The notes: a model not told the origin generated them from the letters alone. Shown: positions 27,288 through 38,163, counted from the stretch's first letter. The stretch: DNA of 64,000 nucleotides from Stutzerimonas stutzeri (GCF_009789555.1 NZ_CP046902.1:1042001-1106000), one strand, 5' to 3'. Translations and numbers: made by a program.

Positions 27288-27674
27288 TTAGTTCTGGACC
27301 ATCGCGATGACACGGTCGCGCAGCTGTGGGTCGCTCTGCACCGCCTGGTTGATGGCGTTGTATTCCTCGATGCTGAGGTCGTTCTCGACCACGGTATTCA
27401 TCATTTTCTCGTTCGCTTCCTGCTGCAGCTGCTGGGCTTCGGCTGGATCGCCGGTCTTTTCCAGCTTGGCGGTGAAGTCTTCGCGGATTTCCATGATTTC
27501 ACCCAGTGAATCGGCAAATTTCTCCAGCTTCTTGTCGCTGATGTCCGCTGCCTGCACCGCGGGCGCGGGCTGAGTCGTCGGCGCTGCCTCCTGCGCGGAC
27601 ACCTGTGAGGTGCCGGCGGCCATGAGAAGAGCGGCAAGGCCGGCGGAAACGAGGCGGGCGTTTAGCTTGGTCAT
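27288..27674 (-). CDS. DUF4168 domain secreted protein
   Basis: This 128-residue protein has a signal peptide (LVSAGLAALLMAAGTSQVSA), an alanine/proline-rich linker and a helical DUF4168 domain (DISDKKLEKFADSLGEIMEIREDF through IEEYNAINQAVQSDPQLRDRVIAMV). Family members are exported helical proteins without a proven role. It ends at a strong terminator and appears monocistronic. Confidence 0.82.
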   Translation of the reverse strand: MTKLNARLVSAGLAALLMAAGTSQVSAQEAAPTTQPAPAVQAADISDKKLEKFADSLGEIMEIREDFTAKLEKTGDPAEAQQLQQEANEKMMNTVVENDLSIEEYNAINQAVQSDPQLRDRVIAMVQN

Positions 27675-27817
27675 GTTGGATATTCCTGCGGTTTGAAGAC
27701 GGCAGGGACCATTGCATCAGCCATGCCAGCCTGGGCTGCACATATCAAGCTACTGAAAATAAACGAATTATTCCGTTCGTCCTGTTCGGCTCGACGTTGC
27801 AGGGGCTGTTCTGTATG

Positions 27818-27832
27818 GTGCCAAAATGGCAC
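27818..27832. promoter_or_regulatory. Perfect palindrome overlapping the sensor kinase start
   Basis: GTGCCAAAATGGCAC is two perfect 6-base arms around AAA, and the kinase ATG at 27826 lies inside it. It could be an operator or an RNA hairpin hiding the start. It resembles a sigma-54 -24 box on one side but no TTGC-type -12 is present. Confidence 0.45.
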
Positions 27833-29299
27833 ATGTAGCAGTTTGGCAGAGAACCTCGACGCTCCGCGGCGCGCTGCTGTTGAAGGTCGTGATCCCGCTG
27901 GTGGCGATCATGCTCGGCTTCAGCTATCTGCTGTTATGGACGGTCGAGCGCAACAGCGAGCGGCGCCTGCAGGAAGAGGTCGAGCTGGTGGCGCGGGCGG
28001 TTCGGTTGCCGCTCAGCGACAGTCTGGAAAGGCAGCACGACCGTACCTCGCAACAGGTGTTGGAATCCGTGCTTGGCCTCGGTCGCGTCTATGGGGCTTA
28101 TCTTTATGACGATCAGGGCAAACTGGTGGCCTTTGCAGGCGCCATCGAGCCGGATCAGGACCAATCTTCGATTCAGGAGCTGACCGCGGACGGCAAACGT
28201 CGCGGTGGCTATCAGCGCATCCGTGGGCGTGAGGTCTACTCCTATTTCCTTCCGCTCGAACAGAGCGGCGGGCGCATCAATGGCCTGTTGCAGGTGACCC
28301 GTCGCTGGAATGATTTCGAGCGCGATACACGACGCCTGCGCGTGATCGCCGGGATATCGGCCGCGGCGCTGGCGCTGGCCGCGGTTTGCATCGTCCTGCT
28401 GGGGCACTGGTCGGCCATCGGTCGCCATTTGCAGCAGCTGACCCAGAGCATGGCACGTGTCGCTTCGGGCGATCGCCAGCACCGTGCGCCACACAGCGGA
28501 CCCCAGGAAATCGCGGTGCTCGGCCGCGCATTGAACCAGATGCTCGACAGCATCGCCGACGCCGAGCAGCGGATGGCTGCCCAGAAGGCGCGTGAGGCGG
28601 AACTCGAATCCCGGTTGCGACGTACGCAGCAGTTGGCTGCGGTGGGGCGCCTGGCCGCTGGGGTGGCGCATGAGCTAGGCAGCCCGCTCAGCGTCATCGA
28701 CGGCAAGGCCCAGCGAGTGCTACGCAGCGAACACCTGGAAGATGGCCAGCGCAAGGGCCTGCTGCAGATCCGCAGCCAGGTGCGGCGGCTCAGCGAGATC
28801 GTTCGCCAATTGCTGGAGTTCGGACGCGCTGCTGGCCGCCCCGCACGGCGCATGCCCGCTGATGTGCTGGCGCATTCGGCCGCCGCCGCGGTTGCCGATG
28901 AGCTGGCCTCGCTGGATGTGAAGCTGCACCTTCAGGCGCCGGACGTTGCCCTGCATTGCGACGTCGATCCGCCGCGCTTCGAGCAGGCGTTGACCAATCT
29001 GTTGCGCAATGCCGCCCAGGCCAGTCCCGGCGGACGCGTGATGCTGCGCTGGTGGCAGGAAGCCGATTGCCTGATGTTCCAGGTCGAGGATGACGGTCCT
29101 GGCGTGGCCGAGCAGCACCGCGCTGCCCTGTTCGAACCGTTCTTTACCACCAAGCCGGTGGGCAAGGGCAGCGGCCTGGGGCTGGCGGTGGCGCATGGGG
29201 TGGTGGCCGAATGTGGTGGCCGGATCGAACTGGTGGAAAGCCCGCTGGGTGGCGCGGCGTTTCGTATTTCCCTGGCGCTCGCCAACGAGGATGACACGC

Positions 29300-29313
<14 letters not shown>
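27826..29313 (+). CDS. Membrane sensor histidine kinase of an NtrC-type pair
   Basis: This 495-residue kinase has a first membrane helix at about 17-38 (LLLKVVIPLVAIMLGFSYLLLW), a periplasmic sensor region of about 130 residues, and a second helix at about 173-192. A HAMP-like linker and a coiled segment follow. The H-box is GRLAAGVAHELGSPLSVI, and the catalytic domain has NLLRNAAQASPGG, DDGPGV and GSGLGLAV. The architecture resembles sensors paired with AtoC/ZraR-like regulators. The signal is unknown. The gene overlaps its response regulator by 14 bases. Confidence 0.9.
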
Positions 29314-30700
<1,387 letters not shown>

Positions 30701-30742
30701 GCCCGCTGCTGCGCCGCTCAGGCCTGGTAGCGCTCGCGCCGT

Positions 30743-33112
30743 TCACCCCTGCGCGAGCAACGCCTGACCGCTCGGCGCGCCGAGGGGCGACCCTGGCGTG
30801 CGGTTGCGGATCGCCACCCATTCCTCCAGCGCGGCCGCCGAGCGCGGCGGCGAAATCAGATAGCCCTGGAACAGGTCGCACCCGGCTTGCAGCAGTGCCG
30901 ATTGCTTCTCCAGCGTATCCACGCCCTCGGCGTTGACCCGCTTGCCCTGAGCCTGGCAGAACGCAACGATGGCCCTCAGGCTTTCCTGCATCTCGGTGCG
31001 GGTCAGGCGTTCGACGATGGCCATGTCCAACTTGATGGTGTCAGCCGGATACTCGAGCAATTGTTGGATCGAGGTGTACCCAACGCCGAAATCATCGATG
31101 GCCACACGGAAGCCGGCCATGCGGATCGCGCGCACCACTTCCATGGTGTTGTTGCTCAGCTCGGCGGCATAGGTCTCGGTGAGTTCGATCTCGATACGGC
31201 TGGTACAGATGCGGTAATGCGCGGCACGTTCGATCAGGTAATTGCAAAGGCGATCATCGGTCAGCTGTGCCGAGGAAACGTTGATGGCCAGGATCACCTC
31301 TTCACCGAACAGCCTGACCAGCTCCGGATAGCCTGCCAGGGCGTGATCGATCACCCAACTGTCGATCTTCGGGAACAGGCCGGCGCGCTCGGCGATGGGT
31401 ATGAATTCCCCGGGCGAGACCGTGCCCAGCAGCGGCGAATGCCAGCGCAGCAGCACCTCGCAGCTGGTCACGGCGCCTCTGCGATCCACGGCGGGCATGT
31501 AGACCAGGCTGAACTGGTCGTCGCCGTCGAGCAGGCGCAACTGCTCCTCGATGACCCGGATGCGCAGGTTGCGCTGCTCCAACTGGGCCGAGAAGGCCAC
31601 CGCGACGTTCTTGCCCTCGGCCTTGGCCTGGTACATCGCCGTGTCGGCGCGGGTCAGCAGTTGGGTGATGGAATCGGCATCGGCCGGATAGCGGGCAGTG
31701 CCGATGCTGACACTGACCGGGTAGAGACGATCCTCCAGGCGAAAACCGCCACGACACAGGCCCAGCAAGGCGTCGGTAAGAGCCGGCAGGCTGTCGTGCT
31801 CGACATCGGTCAGCAGCAGGATCGCGAACTCGTCACCCGACAGCCGGGCGAGCGCGGCTTCGGCGTCCGGGTGAGCCTGTCGATGACGGTCGAGCACACC
31901 CTGGACCCGTTTGGCGAATATCCGTAGCAGCGCATCGCCGGCATCGTGGCCGTGCTGGTCGTTGACCTGCTTGAAGTTGTCCAGGTCGAGAAACAGCAGC
32001 GCCAGCTGCCGCTTGCTATGCGCACACTGGTCGTACATGGCGGTGGCCAGCACACCGAAGTGGGCACGGTTGCTGATGCGGGTCAGGCTGTCTGTCCAGG
32101 AAATCTCCTGGATGCGCTGCAGGGCGGTGGTGTTGCGCTCGTGAAGGGTCTTCATGTTCAGCGTCAGCCGGCCGATCTCGCCGCCATCGCCGGGTTCGTC
32201 CAGTGCGTCGCGCTTGCACAGCAGCAGGTCGGTCAGTTGCCGGTCAAGCAGGCTGATCGGGTCGGTGACATAGCGCCGTATCAGCAGCAGCAAAAGGCCG
32301 ATGGTGATCAGGCAGACCATCGAGCCGCCAACCAGGAAGGCCAGGCTCAGCGTCTGCAGGCGTGCGGCGATGTAGTCAGGCGCAGGTGCCAGCCGGGCAT
32401 GCAGCGAGCGTGACAGCTCGATATCGGCCGACAGGCCCGGCGCAGCCGGCGGCAACGTCGAGGCAATCTCGATCGCTGCGCCGTATTCGCTCTCCAGGCG
32501 CTGCTTCAGCGCGACGAAATGATCCGGCCGCACGGCCAGCTGCAACGCGAACGCCTCCAGCCGTTGGCTTGGCAAGGGCCGGCTGCTGGAGGCCGACAGC
32601 AGGAACTCGGTGGCCAGCAAAAGCGGCCCCTGGTCGGCGCTTGCCAAATAGCTCGTCTTGCCGGCGTCGGTTGCCTGCCGGGCCTCGCGAACGAGCTGTT
32701 GTTGTTGGGCGCTCATGGTCGAAAAGGGCGCCAGGCTGCTTTCGAAGTAATACGCCACCTCGCCGTCGGGCTGCACGATGGCGAACGAGACGAATGACAA
32801 TCGACTGGTGGACAGCGAACGGACACTCTGCTGAATGCGCAAGCTGAGCGTCTCGTTGCGGTAGGCGGTATTGGTCTCGCGCAGAAACAGCAGCAGCGCC
32901 TCGCTCTCCATGATCGAGTTGAGCACGCTGCGGTTGAACGCCTCATAGTCCATGTAGGCGGATTTCAGGGCCGACAGCTGTTGCGCCAGGCGCGCTTCTT
33001 CGAGGCCCAGCAGCGAAGCCCGTTGGGTCAGGTAGGCGGTCGTCGCGGCCAGCAGCTGGATGATCAGGATGACCGGAAAGATCACCAGCAGGGCGCGCTT
33101 ACCGAGCGTCAT
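30743..33112 (-). CDS. MbaA-like membrane GGDEF/EAL c-di-GMP enzyme
   Basis: This 789-residue inner-membrane protein has a helix at about 8-28, a large periplasmic region (about 40-250), a second helix (255-278), HAMP, GGDEF and EAL domains. The diguanylate cyclase signature is SGDEF at 425-429 with no RxxD inhibitory site. The phosphodiesterase signature is EVL at 552-554, with metal and catalytic residues apparently kept (NVSS, ELTET, DDFGVGYTS, IKLD, NAEGVD). Length, SGDEF/EVL motifs and the neighbouring polyamine-binding-type gene resemble Vibrio MbaA. Phosphodiesterase activity is likely; cyclase activity is uncertain. Confidence 0.88.
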   Translation of the reverse strand: MTLGKRALLVIFPVILIIQLLAATTAYLTQRASLLGLEEARLAQQLSALKSAYMDYEAFNRSVLNSIMESEALLLFLRETNTAYRNETLSLRIQQSVRSLSTSRLSFVSFAIVQPDGEVAYYFESSLAPFSTMSAQQQQLVREARQATDAGKTSYLASADQGPLLLATEFLLSASSSRPLPSQRLEAFALQLAVRPDHFVALKQRLESEYGAAIEIASTLPPAAPGLSADIELSRSLHARLAPAPDYIAARLQTLSLAFLVGGSMVCLITIGLLLLLIRRYVTDPISLLDRQLTDLLLCKRDALDEPGDGGEIGRLTLNMKTLHERNTTALQRIQEISWTDSLTRISNRAHFGVLATAMYDQCAHSKRQLALLFLDLDNFKQVNDQHGHDAGDALLRIFAKRVQGVLDRHRQAHPDAEAALARLSGDEFAILLLTDVEHDSLPALTDALLGLCRGGFRLEDRLYPVSVSIGTARYPADADSITQLLTRADTAMYQAKAEGKNVAVAFSAQLEQRNLRIRVIEEQLRLLDGDDQFSLVYMPAVDRRGAVTSCEVLLRWHSPLLGTVSPGEFIPIAERAGLFPKIDSWVIDHALAGYPELVRLFGEEVILAINVSSAQLTDDRLCNYLIERAAHYRICTSRIEIELTETYAAELSNNTMEVVRAIRMAGFRVAIDDFGVGYTSIQQLLEYPADTIKLDMAIVERLTRTEMQESLRAIVAFCQAQGKRVNAEGVDTLEKQSALLQAGCDLFQGYLISPPRSAAALEEWVAIRNRTPGSPLGAPSGQALLAQG

Positions 33113-34187
33113 GGGCGTTGATCAGTGCGCTGATGATGCGCCGCCGCGTCTGCGTGGCATGCGGCGGCAGGGGTTCGAACGACTGGCTGCGCGCCAGTAT
33201 GTCCTCCGGCGGATAGATGGTCGGGTCCTGTCGCATCGCTTCGGGCAACAGTGCCCGGGCCGCCGCATTGGGTGTCGCGACGCCCAGCTCGGCGGCGTTC
33301 AATGCGGCGATCCGGGGGTCGCTGATGAAGTCCAGAAAACGGTACGCCAACGCCTTGTTCGGGGTGTTGGTCGGAATCGACAGGCAGTCGACCCAAAGCA
33401 GCGTGCCTTCCTCGGGCACCGCGTAACGCCAAGGCGCGCCGTCGACCCCGGGCGCCTGATTGAGCACATGCTGGTCGCCACTGTAGGCCAGCGCCATGAC
33501 GGCCTGGTCCAGGTAGCGTTGGCGACCCAGCGAAGTGATCGCGTATTCATAGGTGAGCACGGCGCTGGCCTGGGCGCGGAGCAGTTCGAACGCGGCCTTG
33601 AGCTCATCGTTGTCCGAACTGTTGATCGAGCGCTGCTGGTAGATCAACGGAGCAGCGAGGATGTCCTCGTGGTCCTCCATCATGATGATGTGCGGCTCAT
33701 CGCCTCGGGTTGGCAGCAGCAGGTCGGCCCAGGACTGGGGCGGCTCGTCGATGCGGTCGGCGCGGTAGGCAATGCCGAGGGTGCCCCAGAGATAGGGGAT
33801 GCTGTAAGAGCCGCAACGGTCGCGCCAGTGTTGCGAAACATGGCGCAGGTTGGGCAGTGCCGCCTCATTGATGGGCTCGAGCAGGCTGCGACTGCCGAAA
33901 CGGTAAGCGCTTACCAGCGCCGTAAGCACCAGGTCGATCTGGTGGTCGGGCGTGGCCAGGACCTCGTCGCGCTTGTCGCCGCTGTCGAAGTAGATCTGCT
34001 GGATCGCCACCCCGGTCTCGGCTTCCCAACGCTGAATCACCGCATCGCTCAGGTAGTGCTCCCAGTTGAGCAGCGTCAGGCTTTGGGTGGCGCGAACAAC
34101 GGTCGAAGGGAACAGCAGGCTGGCCGACACCAGCGTCGCGGCGACAAGTCGCCGTCCATACGACGACCCCAGTTTCTTGTTATTCAT
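33099..34187 (-). CDS. Periplasmic polyamine-binding-type protein (PotD/NspS-like)
   Basis: This 362-residue protein has a signal peptide (RRLVAATLVSASLLFPSTVVRA) and a spermidine/putrescine-binding fold (LTLLNWEHYLSDAVIQRWEAETGVAIQQIYFDSGDKRDEVLA, YSIPYLWGTLGIAYRADRID). The start at 34187 has GGAG six bases upstream. No ABC permease or ATPase is adjacent. Instead its stop lies inside the start of the GGDEF/EAL gene (14-base overlap), which suggests a sensor protein reporting polyamines to that enzyme, as NspS does for MbaA, rather than a transporter component. Confidence 0.85.
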   Translation of the reverse strand: MNNKKLGSSYGRRLVAATLVSASLLFPSTVVRATQSLTLLNWEHYLSDAVIQRWEAETGVAIQQIYFDSGDKRDEVLATPDHQIDLVLTALVSAYRFGSRSLLEPINEAALPNLRHVSQHWRDRCGSYSIPYLWGTLGIAYRADRIDEPPQSWADLLLPTRGDEPHIIMMEDHEDILAAPLIYQQRSINSSDNDELKAAFELLRAQASAVLTYEYAITSLGRQRYLDQAVMALAYSGDQHVLNQAPGVDGAPWRYAVPEEGTLLWVDCLSIPTNTPNKALAYRFLDFISDPRIAALNAAELGVATPNAAARALLPEAMRQDPTIYPPEDILARSQSFEPLPPHATQTRRRIISALINAHDAR

Positions 34188-34358
34188 CCGTTGCTCCATC
34201 CGCAATGACACCGCCTGAGTCGACGGCCCGCACCGGCTCGATGAGCGTCAGTGCATCAAAAAGGGGCGTCGGATGGCTATCGGCTCGCGGAGGTGGCACT
34301 TTAATGGCGCCAGACGAATGGCAGCAATGTTTTTATCAAGCCGGTCGGGCCGTTCCGA

Positions 34359-34934
34359 TCAGCGGACAGGGGCCGGTTGTTCAGCGTGTCGCATACGTGG
34401 GCGGGGCGGGCTCTGCAGCCACGGTCGCAGCAGTCGTGTGGACAGCGGTATGAACAGGTAGGTCATCAGTGGCGTCAGTGCGAGCGTCGTGATCAGGATG
34501 CGCATCACCAGACTCAGCTCGCCGAGCAGCCCACCGAGCGACAGGTTGAATATCAGCGACACGGGAAAGAAGGCCAGCCAGATCGCCACGCTCTGCTTCC
34601 AGCGCGGAGGGGGAGGGCTGTCGTTGCCGCCGAACCAGGCGTCGATGCCACGTGCGCGGTGCTCATGCGGCTGCCCGAACAGCTCGCCGCCACGCTGCAG
34701 CCAGGCCCTGCGCGAGGCCGAATGCTCCCAGCTGTCGAGGGTCTGTTCATCGGCGAAGCGGAAGACGATCTGGAATTCGTCGTCCCCGGGCGGCGGTGCC
34801 AGCACGCCGGAACCCAGGTAGCCGGGAAAGTCCGCGGCCAATTGCTCGCCTTCGTGCAGCCAGGCGAGTAGATCGTGGTAGCGGCCATCGCGCACGCGGC
34901 GGGCAACCATCAGAGTGACGGGTTCGGTAGACAT
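34359..34934 (-). CDS. ABM-domain protein fused to two membrane helices
   Basis: This 191-residue protein has an N-terminal antibiotic-biosynthesis-monooxygenase-type ferredoxin-like domain (residues 1-85: VTLMVARRVRDGRYHDLLAWLHEGEQLAADFPGYLG, FQIVFRFADEQTLDSWEHS). Two hydrophobic helices follow at about 118-140 and 145-168. Family members of this layout are annotated as membrane proteins of unknown function; a monooxygenase role should not be assumed. It is a single gene. Confidence 0.75.
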   Translation of the reverse strand: MSTEPVTLMVARRVRDGRYHDLLAWLHEGEQLAADFPGYLGSGVLAPPPGDDEFQIVFRFADEQTLDSWEHSASRRAWLQRGGELFGQPHEHRARGIDAWFGGNDSPPPPRWKQSVAIWLAFFPVSLIFNLSLGGLLGELSLVMRILITTLALTPLMTYLFIPLSTRLLRPWLQSPPRPRMRHAEQPAPVR

Positions 34935-35228
34935 TGTGTATCTCCAGCATCAGGCCGGCCACCCGGGTAGGGCATTCGGCAAACGCAGCGCCGGGGTGAT
35001 GGGCTGCGAACTTGGTCAGGCAAGGATCATGCCTTGGTCATCAGACCGCGCCAGGCCTTGTGAGGTCGGTACGTCGGAGGACGACGGCGCACTATACGGA
35101 GATTCGTCGCACTTGGAAGGGGCATGCGCGCCCGAATGCGTTCGAGAAACGGCAGGTGCCGTCCGGCCAGCCCGGCAGGCGACGACCGGCCATGCGTGCG
35201 CTATGGCTCCGATCGTTCGGCACGAGGC
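34935..35228. other. Gap with no recognised gene
   Basis: This 294-base stretch lies between the ABM gene (reading away from it) and the end of the ArsA-type gene. I found no convincing promoter, hairpin with T-run or small gene. Confidence 0.45.
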
Positions 35229-36230
35229 TCAGAAGGACGTGCGAAGTCCCAGCCGTTCGCCGAAACGCTCGAGCGCGGCTTCACCGACCACGTCTTCAGC
35301 GAGCAGCGGCAGTTCTTGCAGGGCAAGGTCCGGGAGCGCTTGTCGCAGGGCATCCAGATGTCGCTGTTCCTGGGCATGTCGCTCGGCCAGAAAGGCGCCG
35401 GCGTCGGCTGGTGAGCGCTTGTTCACCACCAGGCCGGCGACATCGATGCCACTGCGCTGCAACTGGGCGTGCAGCTCGATGGTTTCCAGGACCGGCAACC
35501 GCTCGGCGGCCAGGACGATGACGAATGCGCAGCGTTGTGGGTCCTGGATCACTTCGCGCAGCAGGCTGAAACGCTCGCGACGCCGGTAAAGCAACTGACG
35601 CACGCGCTGTTGACGATCACTCCCGTCGCTGGGCTCGCGACCCACCACGCTTTCGCCCAGTCCCCCGTCATCCTTGCCCAGATTGCGCAACACATCGCCA
35701 AAGCGCTTGCTGCGTTCCTGGCGTTGCAGCAGGCCCTCGGTCCAGGCGGTCATCATTTCCGGCAGCGCCATGAGCCGCGAGGTATGGCCGGACGGGGCGG
35801 TGTCGAAGACCAGCAGGTCGTAGTCTTCGAGGCCCTGGATCAGGGTGTCCGCGATGCGCTCGAGCAGCGCCGCTTCGTGCATGCCGGGCGCATCGCGAGA
35901 CAGCGCCATGTGCTTGTCGACTTCGCCGGCCAGATGCGGCGGCATCAAGCGGCGCAACGCACCGCCCACTTCGTCGAGGTGTTGGCGCACCGTTTCATCG
36001 GGGTCCAGCTCCAGGCCATCGAGGCCGGCCGCCAACCGAACGCTACTGGAGCCAATGGCTCGATTCCACAGATGGCCCAGGTTGTGCGCCGGATCGGTGG
36101 ATACCAGGAGCACACGGCGCCCGGCGCGCGCCTGCTGCAATGCCGTGGCGGCGGCGACGGTGGTCTTGCCGACGCCGCCCTTGCCGCCGATGAACAGCAC
36201 CCGCTTTCGGGCGGCCAGTGCTAGCAACAT
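35229..36230 (-). CDS. ArsA/Get3-type ATPase associated with CstA
   Basis: This 333-residue cytoplasmic ATPase has the deviant Walker A GGKGGVGKTT at residues 15-24, switch-region STDPAHNLGHLW, and LLVFDTAPSGHTSRLMALPEMM, which are typical of ArsA/Get3 proteins. It is half the size of the two-domain arsenite ArsA and has a single cysteine, so neither the arsenite site nor the Get3 zinc CxxC is present. Its ATG overlaps the end of the cory-CC-star gene by 10 bases. No ars genes are nearby, so a role in membrane-protein handling or in CstA function is more likely than arsenite export. Confidence 0.85.
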   Translation of the reverse strand: MLLALAARKRVLFIGGKGGVGKTTVAAATALQQARAGRRVLLVSTDPAHNLGHLWNRAIGSSSVRLAAGLDGLELDPDETVRQHLDEVGGALRRLMPPHLAGEVDKHMALSRDAPGMHEAALLERIADTLIQGLEDYDLLVFDTAPSGHTSRLMALPEMMTAWTEGLLQRQERSKRFGDVLRNLGKDDGGLGESVVGREPSDGSDRQQRVRQLLYRRRERFSLLREVIQDPQRCAFVIVLAAERLPVLETIELHAQLQRSGIDVAGLVVNKRSPADAGAFLAERHAQEQRHLDALRQALPDLALQELPLLAEDVVGEAALERFGERLGLRTSF

Positions 36231-36484
36231 CCGATGTGGTCCAGTGGAGAGTGCTCCATGCCCATGCGTCGATGCCAGTCATGGAAGCGCTGGTAGAGTT
36301 CCGGCATCAGTTCCAGGGTGTACCAGGTGGCCGGGTTCGGCACGCCCAGCGCTTCGGAGAAGACCAGCAGCATGAACAGGTCGTCCTCATCGCGCCGGGC
36401 GCGGGCGAACGTGCGCCGGTAGGGCGCTATGTAGAACTCCCGCAGCCCATCCGACAAGCGCTGGAAGAACGGCCGCGGTGTCAC
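36221..36484 (-). CDS. Cory-CC-star family small protein
   Basis: This 87-residue protein starts with a GTG that shares GTGA with the cstA stop and ends in Gly-Cys-Cys-stop (HIGCC). That ending and the gene neighbourhood match the family named cory-CC-star. The sequence is rich in aromatic and basic residues (LREFYIAPYRRTFARARRDEDDLFMLLVFSEALGVPNPATWYTLELMPELYQRFHDWHRRMG) with no signal peptide. Two terminal cysteines could bind metal or form a thiol contact with a partner. It is translationally coupled to cstA upstream and to the ArsA-type gene downstream. Confidence 0.82.
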   Translation of the reverse strand: MTPRPFFQRLSDGLREFYIAPYRRTFARARRDEDDLFMLLVFSEALGVPNPATWYTLELMPELYQRFHDWHRRMGMEHSPLDHIGCC

Positions 36485-38163
36485 GGCAGCGGCTCGTCGG
36501 TGGTCATCTCGGCAGCCGGATCGCGGCCCTGGCGCATGGCGATGATCGCCTCGAGTGTGACCCACAGGGCGGCAATCAGGATCACGATGTCCATACCCAG
36601 CAGCAACCAGTTTTCCGCGCGGTAGAACTGACCCATCTGCACCAGCAAGGCGTAGATCGACATGGTCAGCAGGAACACAAGTGGCACCAGGGTATACACG
36701 GCAGGACGGCCCTGCTTGATCAGCAACACGGTGATGATCGATAGGGTCAGGCCCGCCAGCAGCTGGTTGGTGGTGCCGAACAGCGGCCAGATTGCCATGC
36801 CGCCGCTGCCCTCGGCACCGGCGCCGAAGGCCAGCGCCATGCACACGCCAACCGCAATCAGGGTGCCGACGAGGGTGTTCACTTTCATTCCGGCCAGCTC
36901 GCCCGCTTCCTGGATCACGAAGCGCTGCAAACGCAGGCCGGTATCCATGGTGGTGCCGGCGAAGAGGATTGCCATCACCGCGAGAATGGTTGCACCGAGA
37001 TCTGCCGGCAGGCCCAGGCCGTTGGCAAGCAGGGTCCCGCCGCCCTGAACGAAGGCGTTTACACCGCCTTGGCCGAACGCGGTGTACACCTGCTGCCAGT
37101 CCAGCAGCGTGGCGAAGCCGGCCGTGCAGCAGATGATCGCGGCCAGCGAGAGCATGCCTTCACCGACGGCGCCGAAATAGCCGACGAAGCGGGCATCGGT
37201 TTCCTTGTCCAACTGCTTCGACGTGGTGCCGGACGCCACCAGCCCGTGAAAGCCGGAAATGGCACCGCAGGCGATGGTGACGAACAGTAGCGGCACGATG
37301 CTCGGGCTGTCGCTCGGCAGTTCGGCGTTCCAGGCGGGCGCGACCAGCTCCGGTGCGCCGAACAACACGGCGAAATACAGCAGGCCGAGGCCGACGAACA
37401 GTTGCAGGCCGTTGATGTAGTCGCGCGGCTGCAGCAAGACCCACACGGGAAGCAGCGAGGCGATGGCGGCGTAGGCGAACAGCAGCAGAATCCAGAACGA
37501 TTTCGCACTGAGGCCCATCACCGTTTCGGGCAGGCTGATCGGGTAGGCACTGCCCAGCAGAATCAGCAGGTAGAGCACGATCACGCCGCCCAATGACGGC
37601 CACAGCAGCTTGACGTTGTAGCGGTAGATCAACTGGCCGATCACCAGGGCCACGACGATCGCACCCCACACCGGAATCACCGAGGTCGGCGTCGACACCA
37701 GCAGGTTCGAGATCACCGCGGCAAAGGCGCCGTTGACCATCAACAGCACCAGGAAGATCACCACCAGAAACAGGCTGCGCCCGCGCGAACCGATCAACCG
37801 GCCGCTGAGCATGCCCACCGACTGGCCTTTGTTGCGGGCGCTGGCCCACAGCGCGCCGAAATCGTGGATGCCAGCGAAAAAGATGGTGCCCAGCACCACC
37901 CAGAGGAACGCCGGGACCCAGCCCCATATCACCGCGATGGCCGGACCGACGATGGGTGCCGCGCCCGCCACCGAGGTGAAGTGGTGGCCCCAGAGCACGA
38001 ATTTGTTGGTCGGCACGTAATCCACGCCGTCGCGCATGGTATGGGCCGGGGTGCGGTAGTTGGGGTCGAGGCGATAGATCTTCTCGGCGATGAACTTCGA
38101 GTAGAACAGATACCCCAGCGACATCGCCGCCAGCCCCACAATCATCAACGCAATCGCACTCAT
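36481..38163 (-). CDS. cstA: CstA family carbon-starvation/peptide or pyruvate transporter
   Basis: This 560-residue integral membrane protein shows the CstA signature FYSKFIAEKIYRLDPNYRTPAHTMRDGVDYVPTNKFVLWGHHFTSVAGAAPIVGPAIAVIWGW near the N-terminus and about 14-16 hydrophobic segments. CstA/BtsT proteins take up peptides or pyruvate. It is shorter than E. coli CstA (about 700 aa), missing part of the C-terminal region. It heads a coupled trio with the cory-CC-star and ArsA-type genes, rather than the usual YbdD-type small partner. Confidence 0.9.
   Translation of the reverse strand: MSAIALMIVGLAAMSLGYLFYSKFIAEKIYRLDPNYRTPAHTMRDGVDYVPTNKFVLWGHHFTSVAGAAPIVGPAIAVIWGWVPAFLWVVLGTIFFAGIHDFGALWASARNKGQSVGMLSGRLIGSRGRSLFLVVIFLVLLMVNGAFAAVISNLLVSTPTSVIPVWGAIVVALVIGQLIYRYNVKLLWPSLGGVIVLYLLILLGSAYPISLPETVMGLSAKSFWILLLFAYAAIASLLPVWVLLQPRDYINGLQLFVGLGLLYFAVLFGAPELVAPAWNAELPSDSPSIVPLLFVTIACGAISGFHGLVASGTTSKQLDKETDARFVGYFGAVGEGMLSLAAIICCTAGFATLLDWQQVYTAFGQGGVNAFVQGGGTLLANGLGLPADLGATILAVMAILFAGTTMDTGLRLQRFVIQEAGELAGMKVNTLVGTLIAVGVCMALAFGAGAEGSGGMAIWPLFGTTNQLLAGLTLSIITVLLIKQGRPAVYTLVPLVFLLTMSIYALLVQMGQFYRAENWLLLGMDIVILIAALWVTLEAIIAMRQGRDPAAEMTTDEPLP

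Noticed and set aside
27817..27840. Sigma-54 promoter before the sensor kinase
   Set aside because: TGGCAC is present but no TTGC lies at the required spacing on either strand.
35229..36230. Arsenite-transport ATPase
   Set aside because: The protein is a single-domain ATPase without the arsenite-binding cysteines and no arsB, arsC or arsR is nearby.
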